This document shows, one piece after another, positions 48,051 through 57,195 of a stretch of DNA of 64,000 nt (its first letter is position 1; every line of letters starts with the position of its first letter). The DNA is from Pirellulales bacterium (GTDB lineage Bacteria > Planctomycetota > Planctomycetia > Pirellulales > JAEUIK01). The notes below the pieces were generated by a model that was not told the DNA's origin, ran no database searches, and saw only the letters and a list, made by a program, of their open reading frames with translations. The stretch spans positions 124,001 through 188,000 of the forward strand of contig JAIBBZ010000006.1 in assembly GCA_019694435.1 (NCBI GenBank), given 5' to 3'. Both the position numbers and the translations under genes were made by a program.

Positions 48051-50666
48051 CTAGTTCGGCGCAGCGGCGCTCTCGAGCCGCTGGAGCTCGGCCCGGGCCG
48101 CGGCGGCACGCTCGGCTTCGCCTTGGCGCTCGTAACAGGCGATGGCCTTGCGCAGTAGGGCCATGCAATACTCGCTCGGCTCGTCGAGCCGTTGCCGGGG
48201 AACCTTCGGTAGCAGCGCGTCGTAAAATCGGGCCAGCTTCGGGCCCGTATCCGGCAGCTTGTCGCAAAGCAGCTCGATGCGGTCGACCAGCTTAGGCACG
48301 AACTGACCTTCGGTCGGAAATGCCAGCACGATGCCGCTCAACCCCTGCACGGCCGCGGCCTGCTGGTTGTCTGCGGCCAGCAAGTCGGCGAGCTTCAGGC
48401 CCGCGTCGGCGGCCAGATCGGGCCGCTGCGCTGCGACGTACATGTTCAAGAGCTGCTCATACATGTTCCGTCGCAGCTTTTCGTCTTCGGCGTACGACGT
48501 CAGGTCTTCAAACACCTTCCAGGTGAAATCGGGAAACGCCGCGAAGGTCGTAAACAGCCCGTCGAGCACGCGGCGGATCGCCTTGGAGTATTGCGGTTCG
48601 CCGCGGAGGGACCGCGCGAGCCGGGCCGCCTCGAGCCAGGCCGCCTCGTTCCAGGGGTCGATCTCGAGCACCTTTTCCAGGTAGTCGAGCTGCTGCACCG
48701 GTTCGAGCGGCGGATCGCGCCGCACCAACATCGGATAGGCCCGCATCAGGAGATCGGCATGTCGATGAGCCAACGGGCTCGTGCCGGCGCTGTGCAGCTG
48801 CATCTCGAGTTCGCGATCGGTGATCGGTTCGCCGGTGCGCGGGTCGGTCAACGTGCCGATGTAGTAATTGTCGCCCCGGTAGCGGCCGTGCGACTTGAGC
48901 TCGAACTTGATCGCTTGCGGCGTGACGCTGGCCAGCTCGACCCACATGACCCAGGCGTGATACTGGCCCGTGCGCCCCTGGCCGCTGACGTCGGCGGCGG
49001 GCACACCCAGGGACTTCGCCACCCGTGCGGCGTAGTCCGCCTGCAGCGAACACACGCCACCCAACTGGCGAAGATTCTGCAGCGTGTAAACCTGGTTGTT
49101 CATCCGCGCCTGGCGCGAATCGGTCTTGAGCATGAGCATGTCGTAGGGGCAATCGTGGTAGCACTTGCCGATGCCGACGCGCTGATTCAAATAGTTCGCC
49201 AGGGCCCATTGGCGGTCGGCCAGGGGCGTGGTGTGATTCACGACGTGCACCAGGAATTCCCAGGGCAGGTAGCGAATGCGCCCCTCCATCAGGTCTTCGG
49301 TATCGACCAGGTAGCGAAAGTTCGCAAGCGCGCCCATCGGCTCGGGCGGCGCCGTGGCCTGTGCGCGGCGGATGTGTTCCTGAGAATCGATGATGCCCGC
49401 CGTCTTGCGGTCCCAGACTGTCGCCGTGGCAATCACCAACTCGCCGTACGGCTCCATTGCCTGGGGAAAGTTCTTCCACAGGTTGGCCACGAGATTCAGC
49501 GCCTCGGGCACGTCGTCCCAATCCGAACGCAGCGCCGTATACAGCTCCTCCTTGAAGTCGCCGTGCTGATTGAGCCATTTGTCGATCGCGTCGCGCTCGT
49601 CGCCAAAGGCCAGCCGCATGGATTCGGCTTGTTCGTTGGCAAACTGCTCGGCAAACAGCCGCCGCACGGCCGCGTAGTCTTTCGGCTTGCGCGCCAACAG
49701 CCGATGCTCGTCGAACAACTTGCGCAGGCCCGCCACCAGCGGCGAGTCGCTCGCGGCGGCCACGCGCGGCAGCTCAGTCACCGGCTCGTCGACCACGGGG
49801 AGCGGCTCGTCGGGCATGGTCTCGGTCGGCTGCGGCGCCGGCGCGTCGGCGACCGGCTTGCGCGGCGTCACGGTGATCGAAAACCGCACCGGCTCGCTCT
49901 CCGCGTCGAGGCTGTCGCGCACGCGGACGACAAAATCGTAAATATTGTCGGGCTCGGCCCGTTTCGTGCGCCAGACAAAGTCGCCGCTACGCGTCGAAAT
50001 CGCCGCTTCGTCGCTGGCGCTTTCGAGCAAGTCGAAGGCCAATTTCTGCTGCGGCAAATCCGGATCGTGCGCCGCGAGGTGGATTCGCACCGGCTGACCT
50101 TGCTCGATCGAGATCGACTCGACCGGGTCGAGCACCGGCGGGGTGTTGTGCTCGTCGACCTGCAGCAGGATTCGAGCCTCGGCGCGGCGCCGGTGCCCCG
50201 CCGCGCGCACGCGCACCGGATATTCTCCCGGCCCTGCCTCCTCGGGCGGCGTCCAACTCAATCGACCCGTACGTTCGTCAATCACCAGGCCGATCGGGCC
50301 TTCGAGCAAGCTGAACTGCAACTCGCCGGCGGGAATACCCCGGCTCTGCACCGGCAGATCGAGCGACCAGGCCGTGCCTTCGGTCAGCGTCTGCCGCTCG
50401 AGCGCTGCCACTTCGAGCAGGTCGAAACCGCCGGTGCTCCAATAGAAGGCCAGTCCACCGAGCATCAACAGGACCAGCACCCCGGCACCCGCGAGCACGA
50501 ACAACTCGGGCCCCAGGCCGCGCTTGCGCCGCGGCGCGGGCGTCCTCGACTTGGGCGACGCAGGCAACGAGGAGAAATCCAACTCAGACCCGGCCGTTGT
50601 GGGACTGGGCGCAGGCTGTGCTCGGTGCGGCGGTCGCTGTGGATCCGGGAGACGCGATGTGGACAT
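48051..50666 (-). CDS. Membrane-anchored Ig/cadherin-like and transglutaminase-like protein
   Basis: An 871-residue protein. A disordered Pro/Arg-rich cytoplasmic part (1-52) precedes one membrane helix (about 55-77). Two beta-sandwich domains follow at about 85-172 and 175-268, with LEGPIGLVIDERTGRLSWTPPEE and FDLLESASDEAAISTRSGDFVWR, typical of putative-Ig/cadherin-like repeats. After a Pro/Glu linker, residues 480-600 contain a transglutaminase-like core: Cys539 in LGGVCSLQADYAARVAKSLGVPA and His570 in GQYHAWVMWVEL. A third triad residue is not obvious. The C-terminal 250 residues are helical repeats, perhaps TPR-like. Likely a periplasmic peptidase or cross-linking enzyme. ATG 50666 was chosen over TTG 50675. 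Confidence 0.8.
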   Translation of the reverse strand: MSTSRLPDPQRPPHRAQPAPSPTTAGSELDFSSLPASPKSRTPAPRRKRGLGPELFVLAGAGVLVLLMLGGLAFYWSTGGFDLLEVAALERQTLTEGTAWSLDLPVQSRGIPAGELQFSLLEGPIGLVIDERTGRLSWTPPEEAGPGEYPVRVRAAGHRRRAEARILLQVDEHNTPPVLDPVESISIEQGQPVRIHLAAHDPDLPQQKLAFDLLESASDEAAISTRSGDFVWRTKRAEPDNIYDFVVRVRDSLDAESEPVRFSITVTPRKPVADAPAPQPTETMPDEPLPVVDEPVTELPRVAAASDSPLVAGLRKLFDEHRLLARKPKDYAAVRRLFAEQFANEQAESMRLAFGDERDAIDKWLNQHGDFKEELYTALRSDWDDVPEALNLVANLWKNFPQAMEPYGELVIATATVWDRKTAGIIDSQEHIRRAQATAPPEPMGALANFRYLVDTEDLMEGRIRYLPWEFLVHVVNHTTPLADRQWALANYLNQRVGIGKCYHDCPYDMLMLKTDSRQARMNNQVYTLQNLRQLGGVCSLQADYAARVAKSLGVPAADVSGQGRTGQYHAWVMWVELASVTPQAIKFELKSHGRYRGDNYYIGTLTDPRTGEPITDRELEMQLHSAGTSPLAHRHADLLMRAYPMLVRRDPPLEPVQQLDYLEKVLEIDPWNEAAWLEAARLARSLRGEPQYSKAIRRVLDGLFTTFAAFPDFTWKVFEDLTSYAEDEKLRRNMYEQLLNMYVAAQRPDLAADAGLKLADLLAADNQQAAAVQGLSGIVLAFPTEGQFVPKLVDRIELLCDKLPDTGPKLARFYDALLPKVPRQRLDEPSEYCMALLRKAIACYERQGEAERAAAARAELQRLESAAAPN

Positions 50667-50804
50667 GGAACACAAGCCATGCGAGGCTGTCCGCCGGCGG
50701 CGCGAGCCGCGAACCAGCGGCGCTTGCCTCTATGGTCGCCAAAATCGGCGGCCGGGCAATGCACCGGGAGGAAATTGCCGGACAGGGTGCACGATCGGCA
50801 CCTT

Positions 50805-51668
50805 CTAGAAACGACGCTGTGAGCGTCGCGGCCGGGCCAGAGCCCCCTGTGCCCGATCTTCGCTCGACTCGGCAGGCAGTTCCTCGTTGGCCAACATGGC
50901 CGCAAGCAACCCCTGCGTGTCGTCGGCCACCCGCGACATGCGAACCCAGGCAAAGGGTGGCAAGAGCCCCACCCCGTCGAACAACAGCTCGGGCAGGCAA
51001 CCGAGGATGGCCGAGGCCAGGTCGGACTGGATGTCGGCATTGGGCGACGCGTGGGGCGGAATCTCCCAGATCGCGGCCAGGATCGAAGCGAACACTCCGG
51101 ACCAGATCGCTTCGGAGTCGGCCCGGCGCATCTGTGCCGCCAATTCGAGCGCCCGCCGCCGATCGACGGCATATTCGCCCGACTCTCCCCAGGGCACCAT
51201 CCGAGCCACGAGCAAATCGCTCCAACGCTCGGCGCGCCGGCGCAAGCGGTCGATGGTCACGGTTTGTTGCAGCGTCAGCGCGGTGCCGTCGAGCAACAGG
51301 TGCAACGCGCGATTGCGCGCCTCGAGATGGCCGATGTAGATGCTGCGGGCAATCGGCTCGGCTTCTCGCGCGCCGCGGCGCCGATCGTGGGCACACAGCA
51401 CGGCGCTCCACGAACGCGTGAGCACTTCGCCCGTGAGGATCTCAATCAGCAGCGCGGGGAGCGATACGCCGCGAGGCGCCTGTTCGCGCTGCGCGGCGGT
51501 GACGAACTTGAACAGCTTGAGCGAGCGATTCCAGCGGTCGAGACGGCACTTGGCCGTCGACCAATACTCTCCCAGGCGGCGCGGTTCGATCTCGCCGGCC
51601 GTTTCGACCAGCGCCGGGCCATGCTTGGCGAGCAGCACGGCCAACTGGACTAATTCACGCGCCAACAT
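50805..51668 (-). CDS. Hypothetical helical protein
   Basis: A 287-residue protein of no family I recognise. It is predominantly alpha-helical, without signal peptide or membrane helices, and contains LARELVQLAVLLAKHGPALVETAGEIEPRRLGEYWSTAKCRLDRW near the N-terminus and an Arg-rich middle (RLRRRAERWSDLLVARMVPWGES). The C-terminus is basic (ARPRRSQRRF). The ATG at 51668 was preferred to upstream codons because the 65 extra codons have shadow-like composition. It lies 138 bases upstream of the transglutaminase-like gene on the same strand. Cytoplasmic location is inferred from the absence of signals. Confidence 0.7.
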   Translation of the reverse strand: MLARELVQLAVLLAKHGPALVETAGEIEPRRLGEYWSTAKCRLDRWNRSLKLFKFVTAAQREQAPRGVSLPALLIEILTGEVLTRSWSAVLCAHDRRRGAREAEPIARSIYIGHLEARNRALHLLLDGTALTLQQTVTIDRLRRRAERWSDLLVARMVPWGESGEYAVDRRRALELAAQMRRADSEAIWSGVFASILAAIWEIPPHASPNADIQSDLASAILGCLPELLFDGVGLLPPFAWVRMSRVADDTQGLLAAMLANEELPAESSEDRAQGALARPRRSQRRF

Positions 51669-51971
51669 GCAGGGGGTCGACCGGGGAGGAGATGAGATGA
51701 GCGCCACGGGCGGGCCGGAAGCCGCGCGGCGCGGGCGGGAGAGCCCGAGGGGACGAAGGCTCTCCCGCCACGGCCGTGCTGCTTCAGGAGCGTTGCAAAG
51801 CAAGGGCAAAGCCGGTGCCGGGAACAGCCGAGAATGCGCCGGGACAGCCGCAAGCCACGACACAACAACGAGTTAAACGGCCGGAATCCATCGCGCGCAG
51901 GCCCCAGCCGGCGCCGGCCATGTGGCGAAACGGCAACATGCGTGCTGCCTGGAATCGGCGCGCTGGGCGCC
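51669..51971. other. Gap with an inverted repeat
   Basis: About 300 bases separate the unknown helical protein from the end of the GT39-like gene. The only notable element is a perfect 10-bp inverted repeat GGCGGGAGAG (51734-51743) / CTCTCCCGCC (51760-51769) with a 16-base loop. It has no T tract and may be a weak terminator for the GT39-like gene. Confidence 0.5.
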
Positions 51972-53477
51972 TTAGAGCTCGCGCCGGGTACTGGCCCCTT
52001 GTCGGGCCGCGTGTTCCTGCGCGGCCCGGTGTGGTCCGCGCAGCGTGGCGTGCGGACCGGAGAGCGTGGCACCCTCGGGAAGCGGCGCGGGCAGCGCCGT
52101 CGCTGAATCGCGACGCGCGACGCGCAGATGTGCGGCCAGCGGCGCTAGTGCCCCGGCAGCCCAAATCCAGGCCAGCGGCTCGATCGGCAAACGGAATCGC
52201 ACCGAGGAGATGGTCAACGCGTGAAACGCAGTGACGGCCAGAAAGATGACCACGCTCGGCCACAGCACGCGGATGCGCGACCACGTCGCCAGCAGGCCGG
52301 TCGTCCCCAGCACCAGCCATGCGACCGTCGTCACGCGAAACACGGCATTGGCCGTGCGTGGATTCGTTTCGTCGAACAACAGAAAATAGCGCAACCGCGC
52401 CAGACACAGCCGAGCATAACGATCGGGTTGCGTGCGAATGAAATCCACGGCGCGTTGCCCCAGCCACCGGCAGCGCTGAGGCTCGCCGAGCAGGGCCAGT
52501 TGCCGATAGTCGGCGGGCGTGAGTGCCACGTCGTCGATATAGCGCGTAGCGAGACGAGCGCTTTGCACGGCTCCGGCCCGCGCGGCGAGGCTGTCCTCGC
52601 GCTGCGCCGTCGCAGCACGGCTCGCCTCGGTGGGCAGTTTGTCGGTGCCCAGGCTCAGCGGATTGTTACCCTGCCAGAAGGCATAGCCGAAGGTCGACTT
52701 GATGAAGACCAGCTCGCCGTGAACGGCGTAGTTGCGCGCCAGCCATGGCGCGATGACCAGCGCGGCAGTGGCCACCGTTAGCGCCAGCCGCTTGAGGCCC
52801 GCCGTCCATGACAGGCCCTGGCCGCGGTCGGCCAGCAGCCGCGCCAGCGCCGCAATGGGCAACGCCACGGCCAGAATCGGTTCCCAGAGCAGCAACCAGC
52901 CGGCCGCCGCTCCAAACCAGAGCGGCCCTCGCCAGCCCGATGTGCCGGCGCGCTGCGCCAGCCACAACACGACGAACAAACACAGCGTGATCCAGACGAC
53001 GGGCTGGATTTGCGCGACCGCGTAAAGCTGCGTTGGATGCACGGCCGCCAAGAGCCCGGCGAACCAGCCGGCGGCCGGCGACTCGGGAAACCAGCGTGCC
53101 GCCAGTTGCGCCACGAGTACCACGCAAGCAGCACCGGCCAGCGCCTGGAGCACTTGCATTAAATACAGCGACGCGAGTCCCTGACCGCAGAACGTTTGCA
53201 CCGCGGCCAACAGCAGCGGGTAGCACGGCGCTTGTTGCGACGTGGGCCCTTCGCTACCGAGAAAACGAATGGCAAAGCCCTTGCCGGCCAGCAGGTTGGC
53301 GGCGATCTGGCCGTGCTCGAAGGTGTACGGCGGATGCGCCGCATCAGCCAGCAGCCACACGACCGTCAGCCGCGCGGCCAGCGCGAACGCCGCCAAGGCA
53401 AACATTCCGCGCCACGACAGCGCCGCAAGTGGCGCCGGCACACGCACATCGTCGGGACGAGGCCGATCGGAATTCAC
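51972..53477 (-). CDS. GT39-like polyprenyl-phosphate glycosyltransferase, multi-pass
   Basis: A 501-residue integral membrane protein with about ten predicted helices. The first periplasmic loop carries the FEHGQIAANLLAGKGFAIRF stretch and GPTSQQAPCYPLLLAAVQ, in the style of ArnT/PMT-type GT-C enzymes, whose acidic residue in loop one binds the lipid-linked sugar. Another loop has WLARNYAVHGELVFIKSTFGYAFWQGNNP, common in this family. The C-terminus is a soluble disordered tail (ALPAPLPEGATLSGPHATLRG). Start is GTG 53477; ATG 53405 would remove 24 disordered residues. The acceptor substrate is unknown. It stands between the anti-sigma gene and an inverted-repeat region. Confidence 0.82.
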   Translation of the reverse strand: MNSDRPRPDDVRVPAPLAALSWRGMFALAAFALAARLTVVWLLADAAHPPYTFEHGQIAANLLAGKGFAIRFLGSEGPTSQQAPCYPLLLAAVQTFCGQGLASLYLMQVLQALAGAACVVLVAQLAARWFPESPAAGWFAGLLAAVHPTQLYAVAQIQPVVWITLCLFVVLWLAQRAGTSGWRGPLWFGAAAGWLLLWEPILAVALPIAALARLLADRGQGLSWTAGLKRLALTVATAALVIAPWLARNYAVHGELVFIKSTFGYAFWQGNNPLSLGTDKLPTEASRAATAQREDSLAARAGAVQSARLATRYIDDVALTPADYRQLALLGEPQRCRWLGQRAVDFIRTQPDRYARLCLARLRYFLLFDETNPRTANAVFRVTTVAWLVLGTTGLLATWSRIRVLWPSVVIFLAVTAFHALTISSVRFRLPIEPLAWIWAAGALAPLAAHLRVARRDSATALPAPLPEGATLSGPHATLRGPHRAAQEHAARQGASTRREL

Positions 53478-53630
53478 GGCGACACGCGAAGTGGCGGTCT
53501 GAAACGCTCCCCCGGCAATCGACGGGGGCGGCGGATTCTAGACCTGCGCTGGCTGCCGCCGCTAGAGCGAAGCGTACGTCGTGCGCGGATGAAAACCGGC
53601 GGAGACATGCTGACGCTAGCGTGCTAGCAG

Positions 53631-53642
53631 CGCTCGCGAGCG
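53631..53642. repeat. 12-bp palindrome cluster downstream of the anti-sigma gene
   Basis: CGCTCGCGAGCG is a perfect palindrome, preceded within 20 bases by two GCTAGC hexamers. The cluster lies between the end of the anti-sigma gene and the GT39-like gene. A transcription end or protein-binding function is possible, but no T tract is present. Confidence 0.4.
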
Positions 53643-53678
53643 ACCGTGTGCCGCGGTTGCGAGTTGGGCAGCCGCGCT

Positions 53679-54653
53679 CTACCGTCCCATCGCATCCTGC
53701 AGATCGACCGCCCCGTACCCGAGGACGACGTCGTTCGCGTCGACGCCCGGGGCGAACTGGCCCCGGCGGTTCACAAAGATGTTGTCGCCGCGGTCGCACG
53801 TCAGGCACGACGGCAGCAAATCGACGTGGCCGTCTTCATACCAGACGTTCACGCCGTGACCCCCGTGGCTCAGGGGTGCCGCACCGCTGGCCAGCAGCGT
53901 TGCGGCCGGCAGATCGGCGCGCTGCCGGCGCGGCGAATCGGCCAGCACCGGGAACGTCGAGCGATGCAGATTGCGCGGGGAGCGCAACTCCTGGTTTTCA
54001 TAGTAACCCAGGCAATAGCTGTAGCTGCCGCTTAGGCGCTCGCTGAGCTGGGCCAGTTGCTCGCGCGTAGCTCGTTCGAATTCCTGGCACGTGGGCAGCT
54101 TCAGAAACTCGTTGTCCGACATCGACGCGGGGCAGACCAGGGTCTTGGGACACTCGAGGTATCCCAATTCCAGCATCCGCGGCGCGAACATGCTCACCAG
54201 CGCCAAGCGGTCGCGCACCGGTACGTCGGGAAAGTATCCGCAGTGGCGTTCGCTGTAATTCAGCAGTGCATTACCGATCATCTGCAGTTGGAACTGGCAA
54301 CCGGCCATCTGGCTGACGAGCCGGCTGTGATTGACGGCCGGGAAAAACAGCATGCCGGCGGCGATCACGATCCCGGCGGCGACACTCAGGTCTTGCGTGC
54401 GCCAACGCTGGGCCTGACCGGCAGGTGCCTCGCACAGCAGCGCGGCGCGGTGCCGTACGAACTCGCAAGTGCGCGACGCCAACCGCGCAGGCGGCTCAAA
54501 AGGCTGCCCGTCGTGCGCAAGCGGCTGCAACCCGCGCTTGAGGACATCCAAGTCCCGGCGCAGGGCAGGATCGCGTGTCAGGTGGGCTTCCAGGCGTTCG
54601 CAGTCAGTTTTTTCGAGGGCGTTGAGCAGGTAGCCGAGCAATTCATCTCGCAT
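53679..54653 (-). CDS. Anti-sigma factor fused to a pseudopilin/DUF1559-like outer domain
   Basis: A 324-residue membrane protein. Residues 1-65 match the short zinc-finger-less anti-sigma domain of planctomycetes (ELLGYLLNALEKTDCERLEAHLTRDPALRRDLDVLKRGLQPL). A membrane helix spans about 88-107. The outer domain begins with CQFQLQMIGNALLNYSERHCGYFPD, closely resembling the start of DUF1559/type II pseudopilin-like proteins, and ends with HGGHGVNVWYEDGHVDLLPS, resembling their 'FADGHV' motif. So the sigma regulator may sense via a pseudopilin-like fold. ATG 54653 lies 11 bases inside the sigma gene, an overlap that couples them; ATG 54692 is the alternative. Confidence 0.8.
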   Translation of the reverse strand: MRDELLGYLLNALEKTDCERLEAHLTRDPALRRDLDVLKRGLQPLAHDGQPFEPPARLASRTCEFVRHRAALLCEAPAGQAQRWRTQDLSVAAGIVIAAGMLFFPAVNHSRLVSQMAGCQFQLQMIGNALLNYSERHCGYFPDVPVRDRLALVSMFAPRMLELGYLECPKTLVCPASMSDNEFLKLPTCQEFERATREQLAQLSERLSGSYSYCLGYYENQELRSPRNLHRSTFPVLADSPRRQRADLPAATLLASGAAPLSHGGHGVNVWYEDGHVDLLPSCLTCDRGDNIFVNRRGQFAPGVDANDVVLGYGAVDLQDAMGR

Positions 54654-55326
54654 CGGTCTGCTGTTCTCCGGCGCTGTGCGGACCCGCTTCATGATCGCGG
54701 GTCCACGAGTCGTTCAGTTTGTAAATCGCGGTGTGCAGGCGGCTCTTTACGGTCCCTACGGGAATCGCCAGCACTTCGGCCGCTTCGCGATACTTGAGGC
54801 CTTGGTAGTAAATCAAGTTGACTGCCGCTCGCAACGGCTCGGGCAAGGCGGCCACGGCCTGCCGGATCCAATTGCGGCGTTCGGTGGCTTCGAGACTGTC
54901 CGACGGGCTCGAGTCGCGATTCTCCAGCAACTCGACCAGCGAACTGGCGTCGCGATCGTCGCCTGCGCTGTTCGGTCGGTCCAGGCTCACCATCCGGTGG
55001 CGGCGGTTGCGGCGCTGGGCATCGATCGCCTGATTGGTGGCGATCGTATATAGCCACGGCCGAAACCGTCGCCCTTCCTCGAACTGATCGCACTTCAAGT
55101 GCACCTGTAAAAAGGTCGCCTGAAACGCGTCCTCGGCCATCACGGGGTCGTCCAGGTAACGCCGCAGGTAGCTGTACAACTCCTGCTCGTAACGGTGGAC
55201 CAACTCCTCAAAGGCTCGGCGGTCTGCCCGGCTACGGTAACGCAGCAGCAGCTCCTCGTCCGAGACCGTTTTCTCACGGTCCTCGAGGACCGCGGAGTTC
55301 ATACCTTTCGTCGTGGTGGCCATCAT
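54643..55326 (-). CDS. ECF-type RNA polymerase sigma factor
   Basis: A 227-residue sigma-70-family factor of the extracytoplasmic-function group. Region 2 covers about 30-110 (RRAFEELVHRYEQELYSYLRRYLDD, then AEDAFQATFLQVHLKCDQFEEGRRFRPWLYTIATNQAIDAQRR). Region 4 covers about 160-215 (ALPEPLRAAVNLIYYQGLKYREAAEVLAIPVGTVKSRLHTAIYKL). The linker is long and Ser/Asp-rich, and the C-terminus is a 15-residue hydrophilic tail. The downstream, overlapping anti-sigma gene is its likely regulator. Two adjacent ATGs (55326 and 55323) are possible starts. Targets are unknown; the outer domain of the partner suggests surface or secretion stress. Confidence 0.94.
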   Translation of the reverse strand: MMATTTKGMNSAVLEDREKTVSDEELLLRYRSRADRRAFEELVHRYEQELYSYLRRYLDDPVMAEDAFQATFLQVHLKCDQFEEGRRFRPWLYTIATNQAIDAQRRNRRHRMVSLDRPNSAGDDRDASSLVELLENRDSSPSDSLEATERRNWIRQAVAALPEPLRAAVNLIYYQGLKYREAAEVLAIPVGTVKSRLHTAIYKLNDSWTRDHEAGPHSAGEQQTDAR

Positions 55327-55483
55327 TTCTTACGTCTTATACGCAGAAGGGTTCTCGCCGGTCGCAATTAATTCGCCGCCGAGTGGGCATCCTTGGCACA
55401 TGCCCTACTGCTTTCGATGAGTTTACCGAAGGAGAAGTGACATTTCCCGGAAAAAGCCAAGCCCGGGGATGCCAAATTGACAG

Positions 55484-57169
55484 GTGTTTTGCCGCCGACC
55501 TACACTCACAGCCCGCATATCCGCAACTCGCGTGCCCTTGTCACAGGTCGTTCGTTTGACGCCGTACCGTTGGGCCACTCCAGGTGACATAAACGCATTC
55601 TGCGGCTTGGTTTTGGACAACCTCGCCGTGATGGTGCTGTTGGTCAGCATGCTGGTGGGCACCTACGGCTTCGATGCAAGTTTTGCTCTTCGTTACATGA
55701 TTCCCGGCACCGCACTGGGGGTGGTGGTCGGGGATCTCTGCTTTACCTGGATGGCGTTTCGCCTGGCCGCACGCACCGGACGCAACGACGTCACTGCTAT
55801 GCCTTTGGGGCTCGATACGCCGAGCACCTTCGGGATGGTGTTTTTTGTCCTGGGTGATGCTTTTGTTACCGCCAAGGCGGCTGGACTTGCTCCGGAGGAG
55901 GCCTGCCGCCATGCCTGGCACATTGGCATCTGTGCCCTGATCACTAGTGGCGTGTTCAAGTTGGCCTGCGCAACGCTCTCCGGCTGGATTCGTCAAATTG
56001 TTCCCCGGGCGGGTCTGTTGGGGTCGCTAGCAGCCATCGCCCTGGTGCTGATTGGCTTTCTCCCCCTGCTCGAGGTGGCCCACCTGCCCGTGGTGGGGTA
56101 TGTCACGCTGGCGGTCATCCTCACGGCTCTCGTCGCGCGCGTTCCCTTGCCGGGACGCGTCCCGGGGGCCCTGGGCGCCCTGGTGGTGGGTTGCGTCGTC
56201 TATTTCTTGATGAGCGCCACCGGGACGCTGGGCTACGATCCCGGCGCGCTATCCCACACAGCATTTGAGCCTCAACTGGGCCTGTTAGTTCCCTGGCCCA
56301 GCCTCGCCTGGCTCGATACGTTCGGCGCTTCGCTCAAATACCTGCCCGTGGTGATCCCGTTCGCGCTGGCGACTGTCGTGGGCGGCATCGACTGCACGGA
56401 AAGCGCGGCAGCCGCCGGCGACGAATACTCCACCGGGCGGGTCATCGCCATCGAGGGACTGGCCACGCTCGTCGCCGGGCTGTGCGGCGGGGTGATCCAG
56501 ACGACGCCCTACATCGGCCAACCGGCCTACAAGGCGATGGGCGGGCGCGCCGCCTACACGCTCGCCGCGGCGCTGTTCATCGGCCTGGCCGGCATGACGG
56601 GCTCGTTCGCCTACGTCTATGCCTATCTGCCCAAGCCGGCGATTTTTCCGATCCTGATCTTCATCGGCTTGGAGATCACGGCGCAGAGCTACCACGCCAC
56701 GCCGCAGCGTCATTACCCGGCCGTAGGACTGGCCTGCTTGCCGGCGATCGCCTACCTGGTCGTGATCTTCACCGACAACCTGTTGGCTCAAACGGGCACT
56801 TCGGTCGCCGCGCTCAAACCGCCGCTCGACGTGCAGTTGCCCACGCTGCGGGTGCTCTCGGCCGGATTTATTGTCACCAGCCTGTTGTGGGCCGCTACTC
56901 TGGCGTCGATCATCGATGGGCGACTCAAGGGCGCCGCCGGGTTTGTGGCCGCGGCTGCGCTGTTGAGCGCGTTCGGGGTGATTCACTCGCCGCTGCCCGG
57001 CAGCCCGATGTTCTTGCCCTGGAACCTCGACACCCGCAGCCTGCCCCCGGCGCTGGCCGGACAGACACCCTATCACCTCGCCGCGGCCTATGGGCTCGTG
57101 GCCGCGCTGTTGTTTGGCTGGGGCTTGTGGCTCGGCGATCGTAAGCTGACGGTCGACGAAGCACCCTAA
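55484..57169 (+). CDS. NCS2-family permease
   Basis: A 561-residue integral membrane protein of the nucleobase-cation symporter-2/xanthine-uracil permease superfamily. Some 12-14 helices are predicted. Characteristic segments include INAFCGLVLDNLAVMVLLVSMLVG, MIPGTALGVVVGDLCFTWMAFRLA, NDVTAMPLGLDTPSTFGMVFFVLG and ALATVVGGIDCTESAAAAGDEYSTGRVIAIEGLATLVAGLCGGVIQTTPYIG, where the acidic substrate motif lies. The family imports purines, pyrimidines or ascorbate with protons or sodium; specificity cannot be read. GTG 55484 is the longest start; GTG 55532 would remove 16 residues and fits the usual N-terminus better. Plus strand, followed 26 bases later by an acyltransferase. Confidence 0.88.
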   Translation: MFCRRPTLTARISATRVPLSQVVRLTPYRWATPGDINAFCGLVLDNLAVMVLLVSMLVGTYGFDASFALRYMIPGTALGVVVGDLCFTWMAFRLAARTGRNDVTAMPLGLDTPSTFGMVFFVLGDAFVTAKAAGLAPEEACRHAWHIGICALITSGVFKLACATLSGWIRQIVPRAGLLGSLAAIALVLIGFLPLLEVAHLPVVGYVTLAVILTALVARVPLPGRVPGALGALVVGCVVYFLMSATGTLGYDPGALSHTAFEPQLGLLVPWPSLAWLDTFGASLKYLPVVIPFALATVVGGIDCTESAAAAGDEYSTGRVIAIEGLATLVAGLCGGVIQTTPYIGQPAYKAMGGRAAYTLAAALFIGLAGMTGSFAYVYAYLPKPAIFPILIFIGLEITAQSYHATPQRHYPAVGLACLPAIAYLVVIFTDNLLAQTGTSVAALKPPLDVQLPTLRVLSAGFIVTSLLWAATLASIIDGRLKGAAGFVAAAALLSAFGVIHSPLPGSPMFLPWNLDTRSLPPALAGQTPYHLAAAYGLVAALLFGWGLWLGDRKLTVDEAP

Positions 57170-57195
57170 GGCGGACGTTATCTCGCGAGGCGGAC

